Assembly (NCBI RefSeq): GCF_032118995.1
Contig: NC_092663.1
Location: 558,001 to 622,000 of the forward strand
Reading direction: 5' to 3'
DNA length: 64,000 nt
Source: Asterias amurensis
Taxonomy: Eukaryota; Echinodermata; Asteroidea; Forcipulatida; Asteriidae
Positions within the stretch are counted from its first letter, which is position 1. Each line of letters opens with the position of its first letter. The notes below the pieces were generated by a model. The model had not been told where the DNA came from. It saw only the letters and a list, made by a program, of their open reading frames with translations, and made no database searches. Positions 1-9,363 of this stretch are shown here, piece by piece. The position numbers and the translations under genes are program-made.

Positions 1-425
1 CCCGCCACGGTATGATTTAGTTACGTGGACGGCTCGAAATCTAGACTACACTCTGCAAGTCAACCGCGCGTAGTACACTATCCAGAATCAAGCACCATCG
101 TCTTGGGCCAAGACTACCATCGACTCCGCTCCTCATCAGATTTGACCCGGCCTAGATCCCGGAGGAAAGCCGGGGATATGGCCTTTGCTGTTGCTGCACC
201 GCGCTTGTAGAACGCGCGGCCAGCGAGTCTGAGAGGGGCTGCGTCGTTGGCTGTGTTTAAACAACGCCTCCTCAAGACCTTTTTATTTCCAGAACCATCC
301 CAATTTGCTCCTCTTTTTGTTTCTCTATTATAGCCTGTCGTTGGTCTGTTTTTTTTTTGTTGCCCTCCCTTTGTTAATGTTAGGCGCTCTGTTCTTTGTA
401 TAGCGCCTTATAAATGCTTTGTATT
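1..425 (+). mobile_element. 3' end of a CR1-like LINE
   Basis: The forward strand encodes the C-terminal tail typical of CR1/Jockey-type reverse transcriptases: MAFAVAAPRL, then a stop where these proteins have W, then SLRGAASLAVFKQRLLKTFL (about 176-290). The following 3' untranslated part ends in a short stem, GCGC...GCGCCTTATAAATGC, near 385-420. The copy is cut by the window edge and is dead because of that stop. The family assignment rests on the remembered APRLWN..P..LR motif. Confidence 0.7.
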
Positions 426-427
426 AT

Positions 428-627
428 AGTGTACGTCTTTTCTCCTCCTCGCATTGACCACCAGAAGAGGAGCCTATTTCCTCCTCCCCTCCCGACGGCC
501 GCACAGGGGGCGGGGGGGGGGGGGAGGAGGGTTACGTTTCCGACGCAACTAATTTCCCTTGGCATTCGGCCTCAGGAAATAGGTCTCTCCTGGTCACTCA
601 CAGTCCCTTGGGGAATAGACGTACACT
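428..627. mobile_element. Hairpin MITE, family with AGTGTACGTC ends
   Basis: The ends are inverted repeats (AGTGTACGTCTTTTC at left, GAATAGACGTACACT at right). The inner halves also pair imperfectly: GACCACCAGAAGAGG...CCTATTTCC against GGAAATAGGTCTCTCCTGGTC. The middle holds a long G tract (about 507-530). A shorter copy of the same family lies at 25448-25577. Confidence 0.7.
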
Positions 628-905
628 GGTCCTTTGCTACAAAATTTACGAGCCTGGATTGTTTATTTGTTATCATTGTGTGGGACTGATTTTGTGAGCT
701 TTCCCACTGAAGTTAAAAAACTAACAACCCTTGTGCGACATTATGATGAATTGGTAATCCTGATCACCTTGATTGGACAAGATAGCACCCACAATATCAT
801 GCGCTGTATGGGCATTTTCTCCTAGGACGTCGTTCAATAAACAAGGATTCCTTCTTGGTCTGTCTTGGACAAGATTTGACAAGGGACCCTGGACACTCCA
901 AAAAA

Positions 906-1010
906 TGGTGTCCTTTCACATGAGGTACATTTTGTAAAATCTTACAACCATTGCTACAATTTAGCAAGGGACCCTTGCTAAATTGCTTTCATGTGAAAGG
1001 GGCTTTAATC
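906..1010. repeat. Palindromic repeat with near-perfect central hairpin
   Basis: At the core, CAATTTAGCAAGGG (957-970) is followed after one base by its exact reverse complement (972-985), a 14 bp stem. Outer sequences CCTTTCACATGA and TTCATGTGAAAGG also pair. It is probably a small foldback MITE. The family is not recognised. Confidence 0.55.
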
Positions 1011-1049
1011 GTTAACTCGCTACCAGTCAATATGTGTATGAATAGTGTA

Positions 1050-1130
1050 CTTCAGGCCCAGTGACCAGCAGGGGTAATAATGTTGGAAGCGCTTTGAGAT
1101 CACCCTCGTGAAAAGCGCTATATAAAAACT
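1050..1130 (+). repeat. 3' tail fragment of a non-LTR element
   Basis: The stretch contains AGCGCTTTGAGATCACC...AAAGCGCTATATAAAA, the kind of short stem found at the 3' ends of CR1/L2-like elements. A related piece in the opposite sense lies near 5840-5900. From 640 to 905 and from 1131 to 1303 I see no gene or repeat that I can name; the latter should hold the 5' leader of BLOC1S1. Confidence 0.4.
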
Positions 1131-1303
1131 GACTATCGACTTGTACACAAGTCTACCATTGGCTGGTTGTTGACACGAATTGCGAATTAAACCATGAGGG
1201 CGCTATTGACTCAATTTCTTCATTTCTTCGTTCGACGATTCGGTATTACTTGTCGAAATTCTTGGTTTTTCCCCCAGAGCCCAGTAAAAAGTTTACAAAC
1301 AAA

Positions 1304-4300
1304 ATGTTAGCTTCAATGTTGAAAGAACACCAGTCAAAGCAATCGTCTAAGAAAGATCAGCAAGGTAGGCCTATATAGGTTATTTATAAATTTAGGTAGA
1401 AGAGGTCATTTGTAAATGTAATCAAAATTAAGTCATGACGCCCATTCCCATCTTCTGCTTCTCTACTTCTAAGTTCTAAGGTGATACTCGACAATTTAAT
1501 GTCTGTAATTAAAGTGTAAGTGTAAGTTGTACATATCATCATAGATTTCTCTTGACAGAAGGTTGGATCACTTTCCGTATGGCGCCACCACTTTTTCACT
1601 AAAAGAGATATCTCATTGAGGTAAATTAGATACTATTACTAAGTATATCATTTCATATCAAATGAAAAAGTGGTGGCACCATACCAGAAGGTTTCCGGTT
1701 TTGCTGTCCCCCCCCCCCCCTGTTCAATCTTCCTAATTGGGTAAACAAAATTAAATAAATAAATTCCAAACTCCCACCATAGAGCAAGGTTGCTCTATGC
1801 TCCCACCAAACCTTCAAAAGTAGTTACATTCACAATCTTGGCCTAAACGACAACAACAAAAAACCGAATTAGATGATGTAGGTATGTGACAATCCTGTGC
1901 ATTGCAGTATATTTGTATGGGCCGCGGCGTCCGTAGCGTCCGTGTCACCTTCAATCGTTTTTGGATAGATCACGTCCGAGTATTGCTTTTGTTGACACTT
2001 CGTTATGAGGTTTTATTTTAACCGTACCCGGTCGATTTTTTTTTTAACACATAGAGGACATATTCAGCTTTAACCTCGTCCCCAAATTTTCTGGACGCGA
2101 CATCATAAAGTTTTGAAAAAAAATTACTAAAAAAAAAAAGTTTGATCTTGTTCGTCAAAACCGTTGATGAATTACTAAAAAGGTGAGTGGATCGCTTATT
2201 AAACCCCAAGAAGTGATTGATGTACTTGTTTTCTACCTTTTGGCCAAATTTGAAGAAGATTGAGTTTTAAGCAGTCACCTTTTTGAGATTTACAAACGCC
2301 GATGTCATCCCGAGAATTGTAACGTGAAAGGTCAATAGATGGAATTTTCAGTCCGATAAAACATCTGTTTAAACCCAATAAACATCGACAAAATACACAA
2401 ATTTTAAGTTTAATATGTGGTTTTATGTGTCAACAAGTCATTTTTCACATTATATTTGCAAACTTAGCTTTGATAATGCTGATGATTGATGATTTAAAAG
2501 CCTACCCTGCTCACCAAATTTATGAATGAAACTGTCTATGCAGGTCACATGACTGGTATGAAGCGCTCTGATTGGCTGATGCTCAGTGTTTGCAAAACAT
2601 AGCTATCTTACTTTCGTTTTTCATGGCCCTTTTTTAAAGGTTACCAGTCCAGTATCAGTGATTAACTTCTTAAATATTATTTTGATTTGATCCAGGATAA
2701 TAAATTCCTGTAGACCTAAGAGTAAGGGCTAAAAAGAGAAAAACTTCCACGATTTTAAGTAGTTCCTTGTAAAATAATGTTATTATTATTATTATTAAGT
2801 TTTTTTTTGGTCATCTGATTTGGGAAAGTTTATCATATTGTTTATTAGTTTATCAAAAAGGGTAGGATGTGTTACACACATTTACAAAAATTGTATTAAG
2901 ATATATAGTATAGCCATATATAGGGATGTGAAATGGAATTTCGAGGGGGGGGGGGGTTGCCCTAAAAAAAGAAACTCTGTTTTTGTTTATGCCCACACCC
3001 AATTATTTATTTCTTTCTTTTCTTTTTGGAAAAAATTCTGAAAGTTATATGGATTAACCATATTGCTCATTCAGTCCTAAAAGACATCCTCATAGAAACC
3101 ATCTTTGGGCGTAAGATTAGCCACTCCTGGTACGATGAACACACAGCTTCAAAGACAACCTTCTAAGGGAAAGTGGAAAAGCTGAAAACAAGAAAGGGAA
3201 ATGGTTATTGTTACAGGATTGGGTACTGGTCAGTAGATGAAACATATGAGGATGCAATAGATTATGACGTCACTAAGTTTGCTCTGGCTGCAGACTTTGT
3301 TTGTGACGACTTGGTTATCTGCTAAGAAACTGACCTCTGAGCATTGTGTTGATTATTTCTACATGTAGTAAGCTTTTATTTTGATGTCCTTGTTTGCCAT
3401 TATTTGCACTCTAAGAGATTGTGAATGAGGACACTTTTGTAATGCATTGATTTTTGTACACATGGCATTTCTTTTTTTTTTTTTTTTTTTTTTTCCTGTC
3501 TTAACACAAACAGATATACTCCCCAACACCTGCCCCAAATTAACAAACCATTGTCTTGGCCTTATTGAGCATTGTTTTAGCTTTACAATGACACAAAGTT
3601 TGTTAAAAAGGACCCCAAAATAAGAAAGCTACGGACTTTGGGCTTCGGCTTGAAAATTGCCCGAAAATGGGTCTGCGCGGTCACAGCTCAAATCCTATGT
3701 CCTATATAGTTTACCATTAAGACGATGGCCGCAATTAGCCCAAATTCACGCCACTTAAATGGCCATAACTTTTTTTTTAAGAGTCATAGAGCAAAGTTCT
3801 TTGCATCATTGGAAAGCTATTGGTAAGGGCTTTCCAGTGATACTAAACTTATAAGCTCTTCTGCAACTTCAATTTTTTTGTCACATACCTAGATGATGCT
3901 CTCCTGACCTTGTTAAGTTTCCCAGCGCCGGAAGCTTCAGTCAGGAGGAAAATCTTATCTACCAAGTACCAAGTAACAAAAGAACAGGATTTAGCACACA
4001 TAATTGTATGTGGAGGTTATTTGGAAGTATTGTCCATGCACAAAAGCAAGGATTCACTTTCATTGATCAATTAATTTATATTTTGTAAATTTTATTTTGA
4101 CAGAAAAAAGGCGTAAAGAGGCAACAGCATCTGCCATTGCAGTTACTAAAGCCTTGGTTGGGAACGTCAACAACAGGTGAAGTTCTTATTCTTCCTAATT
4201 GTTTGCACCTGTAAAATTTTCTGTCAGACATCCATCTACGAAATTAGAGTATGTGACATGGCCAGATTGGCAAGTAGTGATTTCCATCATGGGTGCAAGG

Positions 4301-7300
4301 AATGTAGCCCACCTTGTTGGGTTGTTTTGGTTCTCTTTTAACATCTGCGTCTATGATAAGACTGGTGTTAAAAAGAGAGACATAACGGCGCAACAAGGTA
4401 GGCAAGGAATTCAGCCAATCTTTGCATAATGGAGCAGGGGTGGATTTTGCAAAAAGTTGAGACCAGTCTTACCTTGAGATAAACTTAGGACTAGCCTTAA
4501 GTTATAATATCTCCTAGTCCTAACTCTTTGTGAAATCGACCCGCTTACCACTAGACAATCTCTTGGAAAGACATCTATTCTAGAGTGGTAAAGGTCATGG
4601 GTTTGAATCTCACCCAAGTATAAACCTGTGGATTTTGTAACAGGTTTTAGGATTTGGTGCTTTACACATGTTAGTGCTTGAGTTCAGCCAAATAATATTC
4701 TTTTTATTGTTGTTTAATTTCACAGAGTATCCATGGCATATTCAAATGAAAAGCGACTTGACACCGAAGCTAGACATCTACAATCTAATGCAGCCCAGTT
4801 TGCCAAGCAAAGTATGCAATGGTTGTCTCTAATAGAAAGTTTCAACACGGCACTCAAGGTAAATATCCAACTAGCTCAACAAGGTGGGCTAAATCCAAAT
4901 GCATACTGTCCATGCATATCATACATGCATATGATGATTTACCCTTCTGATGTACAACTGGCTAGTGTGTACTAAAACTTCATTTGGATTTTATACCGAA
5001 TGGATATTTGTTTGTGATCAACTTGCATTTTTTTGATATAAACAAAACTGAATTGGCTGCAAGAGATGTCAGATCAGGGGTTGTATTCACATAGATGGTC
5101 CTAACTTAGGACTAGTCATATGACTATTTAAAAACTTAAGGCTAGTCCCAAGTAAGGAGGACTAACTCATCCTAACTCAAGATAAGACTAGTCTGAACTC
5201 TTTGTGAAATCCACCCCTGATCTTCTAAACAAACCTCGTCGTTAGGCTGATTTAGCTGGAAGAGATGTCATACTTGTGTCAAGTCAGGGTTTGATTTCAC
5301 ATTTATAGTTGTGACTAAGGACTAGTCCTACGACTCTTTAGGACTTATTAAAATCTTTAAGGCTAGTCCTAAGCCATTTCCCACTCAAGATAGAATAGTC
5401 TTAACTCTTTATGAAATCCACCCGGAATCTTCTAAACTAATTTTGTCGCTAGACAACAAAATCCACTCTGAGTCAAATTACTGCGATCATATTCTGAACT
5501 TGCTAATTGTATGAATGATAACTTATTTATGATTTAATTGCAGGAACTTGGTGATGTTGAGAACTGGGCTAAGAGTATAGAGGTTGACATGCATACAATA
5601 TCAAGTGCACTGGAATATGCATTAAAAGGTTAGCTGCTCATTTATTCTCAATAATAACAATAATAATAAAATAATAATAGTAATGTTGAACATTTCTAGT
5701 GCGCCATGTCTGTCAATGATGTTACTCCTGGCCAAAATACCAAGAAATCAGCTAATACACAACGACACAAGACAACCAAAAGCTTGAAGGCTATTGTTTC
5801 CGAAATAGATATGTGTAGCAAGCATTTATATTATAGTGCTTTTCACACCCGAAGGGCATCTCAAAGCGCTTTCAACATTATTCCCGCTTGTCACTAGGCC
5901 TTAATTCATTCTGTATAGGATAATGCCCGAGGTGCGCGCCATTATTGTGTAAGAATGGCCCAAGGGGGAAGCCCGAGGGCCATTTGTACCCACGAATGGC
6001 GCGTTCACCAAGGGCATATGCGACTTAACCCACACCTGTGACGTCATGCTAATGTTAAAATCGCTCCATTATTTCGCACGAATGGCGCGATATTGTTTAA
6101 TTTTTAAGTCAATTGTTTGTATGTATTACGTAAGCTTGTTCACTCCAGTGAACACCACTGGTGGTGTGTGAACAATGGACGAAGACCAACATTTAGGAAA
6201 ATATGCTTGTTCCTTCGATAGTGGCATCATAGATCGGGAGCAAAAGTGGCAGCAGATAAGTGATTTTGTTTCTTGACTTTAAGTAAATTTATACAAGTTA
6301 GTGATAGAAACAGACTATCAGATGATGTTGTAGCCGACTTTCTTGGTCTACAAAAAACCCAAAAGGTTAAGATAAAAGAAGTGACCTACCCGCGTACAAG
6401 CCTGTAGTTTCAGATTTGTTTTTGATAAACAAATTTAAGCTACCTTTATGATCAACACTTTTCAGTTGAATTCCTGTTATTTTATGATGATATTGAAAAA
6501 AGTATCTATGGACTCACTTAGCATGTTTGTGTATGATAAATTAAGCATTTTGAATCAATAAAAACAAAAAACAAAAAAACTGGTTAAAATGAAATTGATT
6601 TATCTGACTTTAAGACCTGGTTAAATTACTGTTGTAGTTATATAATTATTTTTTAACATCTCAGCTAAATAATAATTTAATAATGTAGCTGTTCACTTAT
6701 GGAAAGTGTTAATGATAATTTTGCAATACATACATATGTAGCTCTATTAACCTGTGTTAAAAATCATTAAAAACAAAATAATATATGGTCCATGGCGTCA
6801 TTGACTTCATTTACTTTATTCCCTAACTCTTTTATGCACAATGGGTGAATAGATGTACCCATCGCGTCATTCGTGCAAAATAATGGAGCGATTTGACAAT
6901 AGCATGACGTCACAGGTGTGGGTTAATTAAAAGGAAGGGTACACTATTGGTAATTGTCAAAGAACAGTGCTCTCACTTGGTGTATCTCAACATATGCATA
7001 AAATAACAAGCCAGTGAACATTTGAGCTCAATTGGTCATCAGAGTTGGGAGAAAATGATGAAAGAAAAAACACCCTTGTTGGATGAATTTGTGTGCTTTC
7101 AGGTAGGAAAAAAAGACTTCTAGCTAGATGTCTTTTATTATTTGAGTGAGAAATTACCTCTATTTCAAAATATTTTATTCTTCAGAGGCAGCCAGTTCTC
7201 ACAATGTTTTATACTATCAACAGGTCTCCAATGCTTGTTACCAAGTTTTTAAGTTAACATTTGCTTTGAGTAATTACCAAACGTGTACCTTCCCTTTAAA

Positions 7301-8100
7301 TCATCTCAGCTCCATGGGGAGTATACAACCTTAATCAATCAGGTACCCATTTACCCCTGGGTGGAGAGAAGCAATTATAGTGAAGTGTCCTTGCTCAGGG
7401 ACACAAATGTCATGATCGGGATTCAAACCCACACTCTGCTGAACAGAAACACCAGAGCTCGAGTTCGGCACTCTTATCTGCTCAGCCAAAACACCCTACA
7501 AGCAATGTTTGTAAATGTATGTTTATACTGAAAATTAAAAATGAGGCCCTTTCTAATACAGTCTGTAAGCAGTAGTCTACAAAACAAACTGTTTTAAAGG
7601 CAGTGGACACGATGGGTCTTTCGGGACGCTTGGTGGCAGGAGACTTACCGGGTAAAAGCCGTTGTTCTTGGTCATGTGCGCACGCTCAGAACTACAACGG
7701 AAATTTACTTGGTAAGTCTGCTGCCACCTAGTGTTTCAAAGTCTCCCATTGGTAATTACTTAAAATAATTATTAAAATAAAACCTTACTTGGTGACAAGT
7801 AATGGAGAACTGTTGATAGTATAAAACATTGTGAGAAAAAGCTCCCTCAGATGTAGAAAAGTTTTTGAGAAAAAGTAATTTTCCACAAATTTGATTTTAA
7901 TACCTTAGAATTAGATTTTGCGGTCTCGAAATCGAGCATCTGAAAGCACACAACACATTTTCACAGGTTTATTTTGTGCATATTGTTGGACGCACCAAGT
8001 GAGAAGACTGGTCTTTGACAATTACCAATAGTGTCCAGTTTCATTTATGTATAGAATGACTTTATTTGTTTTTCTTATTTTCTTTTTTGTAGATACTTGA
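1304..8100 (+). CDS. BLOC1S1: BLOC-1/BORC subunit 1 (GCN5L1), five coding exons
   Basis: Coding exons are 1304-1364, 4104-4176, 4726-4858, 5544-5628 and 8093-8100, all with GT-AG borders and matching phases, giving 119 aa (the human protein has about 125). The protein starts [20 protein letters not shown], continues [20 protein letters not shown], and carries [20 protein letters not shown] and [17 protein letters not shown], close to human BLOC1S1. It is mostly helical and coiled-coil. The family product is a subunit of BLOC-1 (lysosome-related organelle biogenesis) and BORC (lysosome positioning), and has been linked to mitochondrial acetylation. The last exon adds only Asp-Thr and the stop. 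If the last intron is kept, the stop comes one codon after the splice site, so both forms end almost alike. The start is the first ATG and matches the conserved N terminus. Any upstream exon was not found. Confidence 0.93.
1571..1690. mobile_element. Short MITE, CCGTATGGCGCCACC ends (BLOC1S1 intron 1)
   Basis: The inverted ends are CTTTCCGTATGGCGCCACCA on the left and GTGGTGGCACCATACCAGAAG on the right, separated by about 75 AT-rich bases. A second copy with the same middle (ATATCATTTCATATCA-like and CTCAATGAGATATC) sits at 15477-15600. Confidence 0.7.
3074..3325 (+). pseudogene. 84-codon coding remnant of unknown family (BLOC1S1 intron 1)
   Basis: One frame reads as protein over 84 codons with a single interruption and ends at TGC TAA. 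Segments include [20 protein letters not shown] and [20 protein letters not shown], followed by [20 protein letters not shown]. The W/Y-rich, acid-rich pattern resembles C-terminal parts of uncharacterised invertebrate proteins that I associate loosely with DNA transposons, but I cannot name the family. It has no obvious splice sites and lies in the sense of the host gene. The rest of intron 1 (1691-3073, 3326-4103) is AT-rich, with homopolymer runs near 2941-2957 (G) and 3473-3494 (T) and no other gene seen. Confidence 0.4.
4304..4404. mobile_element. Hairpin MITE, TAGCCCACCTTGTTG ends
   Basis: The left half TAGCCCACCTTGTTG...TCTCTTTTAACA pairs with the right half TGTTAAAAAGAGAG...CAACAAGGTAGGCA. 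A near-perfect copy is at 15207-15336, and one end (CTCAACAAGGTGGGCTA) occurs alone near 4875-4892. Confidence 0.65.
4437..4543. mobile_element. Palindromic MITE, TTAGGACTAG family, copy 1
   Basis: Reference entry for the family. The ends read GGGGTGGATTTCACAAAGAG and its complement, CTCTTTGTGAAATC(G/C)AC(C)CC. The inside is made of short palindromes such as CCTAACTTAGGACTAG, so the whole element folds on itself. There is no coding capacity. This copy is degenerate at its left end (GGTGGATTTTGCAAAAAG). Confidence 0.7.
5076..5433. mobile_element. Two palindromic MITEs, TTAGGACTAG family, copies 2 and 3
   Basis: Copy 2 spans 5076-5219 and copy 3 spans about 5285-5433. They lie head to tail in BLOC1S1 intron 3, separated by about 65 bases that recur before each copy (GGCTG..TTTAGCTGGAAGAGATGTCA and TTGGCTGCAAGAGATGTCAG). 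This suggests that a short stretch carrying the element was locally duplicated. Confidence 0.65.
5640..5905 (-). mobile_element. 3' part of a LINE or SINE with an AAT-repeat tail
   Basis: On the minus strand the piece begins with AGCGCTTTGAGATGCCC and ends in an ATT/AAT microsatellite (5640-5690), the usual layout of an L2/CR1-like 3' end. It lies in BLOC1S1 intron 4. Confidence 0.5.
5922..6017. repeat. GC-rich hairpin repeat
   Basis: ATGCCCGAGGTGCGCGCCATT at left pairs with GAATGGCGCGTTCACCAAGGGCAT at right, and GGCCCAAGGGG pairs loosely with CCCGAGGGCC in the middle. It lies directly beside the TTAA-flanked element that begins at 6029. Confidence 0.55.
6029..6922. mobile_element. 894 bp DNA transposon flanked by TTAA
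   Basis: The ends are inverted repeats of about 70 bp: CCCACACCTGTGACGTCATG at left and CATGACGTCACAGGTGTGGG at right, including CAAATCGCTCCATTAT-type inner sequence. Each end is bordered by TTAA (6025-6028 and 6923-6926), the target duplication used by piggyBac-type transposases. A short open frame starts with ATG at 6175 and ends with TGA at 6274-6276 (33 aa, [17 protein letters not shown] at its start). It has no recognisable domain. No transposase is seen, so the element is probably non-autonomous. Confidence 0.75.
6927..7300. mobile_element. MITE, GGACACTATTGG family, GTGTACCTTCCC subfamily
   Basis: The ends read TTAAAAGGAAGGGTACACTA and GTGTACCTTCCCTTTAA. The inside follows the common family body: CTTGGTGTATCTCAACATATGC, AACACCCTTGTT, TGTTTTATACTATCAACAG. 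It abuts the TTAA of the preceding transposon without a gap. A partial copy of the same subfamily lies at 34413-34506. Confidence 0.75.
7302..7505 (-). mobile_element. tRNA-derived SINE (Leu/Ser-like head), minus strand
   Basis: Read on the minus strand, the head (about 7409-7494) has an A-box-like TGGCTGAGCAGATAAGAG stretch, a long variable arm, and the B box GGGTTTGAATCCCGATC. The body resembles the Leu-type SINEs at 29185-29500 and 18356-18626 (GAATGTCCTTG..., TACCCGG-like parts), but it is more diverged. Confidence 0.55.
7592..8043. mobile_element. MITE, GGACACTATTGG family, with a nested hairpin insert
   Basis: The outer ends are TTAAAGGCAGTGGACAC and AATTACCAATAGTGTCCAG. A second small hairpin element interrupts the left side at about 7626-7737: CGCTTGGTGGCAGGAGACTT pairs with AAGTCTGCTGCCACCTAGTG. 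A related GGCGCTGGTGGCAGCAGACA stretch occurs at 36351. The element ends about 50 bases before the last BLOC1S1 exon. Confidence 0.7.
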
Positions 8101-8593
8101 TGAGAGTCCAGTTCAACTATTATCAGCAACTCATCGTAGCCAAAGACTGTAAATGGAGAAATAGTATTGCAATGAAGAAACAGACGCTACGTGTCAAGGA
8201 TTTCAATTCATCACGATTTATTTTGAATGTTTGATATCAACAAGACCCTCCAAGTTATTTGATCATATTAAATCCCAAGACTACAATGTGTATTGACGCG
8301 TCACACGCGACGAATGATGCCACGCTCACCATGTTGGTGGTCAATAGGTTTACGTGTAGAACGTCGCGTCACCTAAAATGCGCACTGCACTGAATAACAC
8401 ACATTGACATTGATCACCAAAACGGCGCATCCAAGATTATTCTGATGATGACGTCAGGTGAATTGGGCCAGTAGTCTTTTAAAACATGTAGTTGCTAATC
8501 AAAAGTCTATACAATCATGTACATTGTATAATATATGTTGACTAACAAGAACTTACAATTTGTATTTTAGGGGGGGGGGGGCGGGGGGCTCTA

Positions 8594-8935
8594 TTTAAAG
8601 ACAGTGGACACTATTGGTAATTGTCGTTTGTCAAAGACCAGCCTTCTCACTTGGTGTATCTCAACATATGCATAAAATAACAAACCTGTGAAAATTGGAG
8701 CTCAATTGGTCGTGGAAGTAGTTGCAAGATAATAATGAAAGAAAAAACACCCTCGTCGCACAAAGTTGTGTGCTTTCAGATGCTTGATTTCGAGACCTCA
8801 AAATCTAATTCCGAGGTCGTGAAATAAAATTTGTGGAAAATTACTTCTTTCTTTAAAACTATGTTACTTCAGAGGGAGCCGTTTCTCACAATGTTTTATA
8901 CTATCAATAGCTCTCCATTGAGAGTAATAACTAAG
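8594..8935. mobile_element. MITE, GGACACTATTGG family, truncated at the right
   Basis: It starts TTTAAAGACAGTGGACACTA, and the body is typical up to TACTATCAATAGCTCTCCATT, but the right terminal repeat is missing. It follows a G-rich run (8571-8588). The stretch 8101-8593 should hold the 3' UTR of BLOC1S1; no clear AATAAA is seen there. Confidence 0.7.
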
Positions 8936-9326
8936 GCAATCAATGTGTCGTGAAGAGGTTTTCAACTAATGGTTTAAACCCGAGGCCTGGTTCTTGATAA
9001 TTTACTGAGATGAAGTCGAAGTAAATTGAAAAGTAAGTTGAAAACCGATTCAACACACTTTGATTTCCATTCATAAATACCTTTTTGCTCAAAAAACATT
9101 AACAACTTGGGTAACAAAATAAAATAGTTACAAAAATTATAATTGTTCAATGATTTCTTTTAACAAAACACCCCTCCAGCTATGAAATGGTAAGGCCCTC
9201 CATCGCCCTCGGGTAAACAACTCCTTCTAAAGGAATGATGTGGCACAACTGTCCCGGCCATTGCTCTCGAGGTGCAAGCTCGCGTGTCACGCCCATGTTT
9301 CACATTACGTGTCCGGCCCTCTAAAA

Positions 9327-9363
9327 CCCGACCCGACCAAACCTTGTATCTGGTCGGGTCGGG
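9327..9363. repeat. Perfect 13 bp GC-rich inverted repeat
   Basis: CCCGACCCGACCA (9327-9339) and TGGTCGGGTCGGG (9351-9363) are exact reverse complements around an 11-base loop. It lies in a gene-free stretch (8936-12090) between convergent BLOC1S1 and PYM1. There I see no coding exon, only AT-rich DNA, a block of CGC-rich sequence near 9620-9960, and scattered short repeats. Confidence 0.6.
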
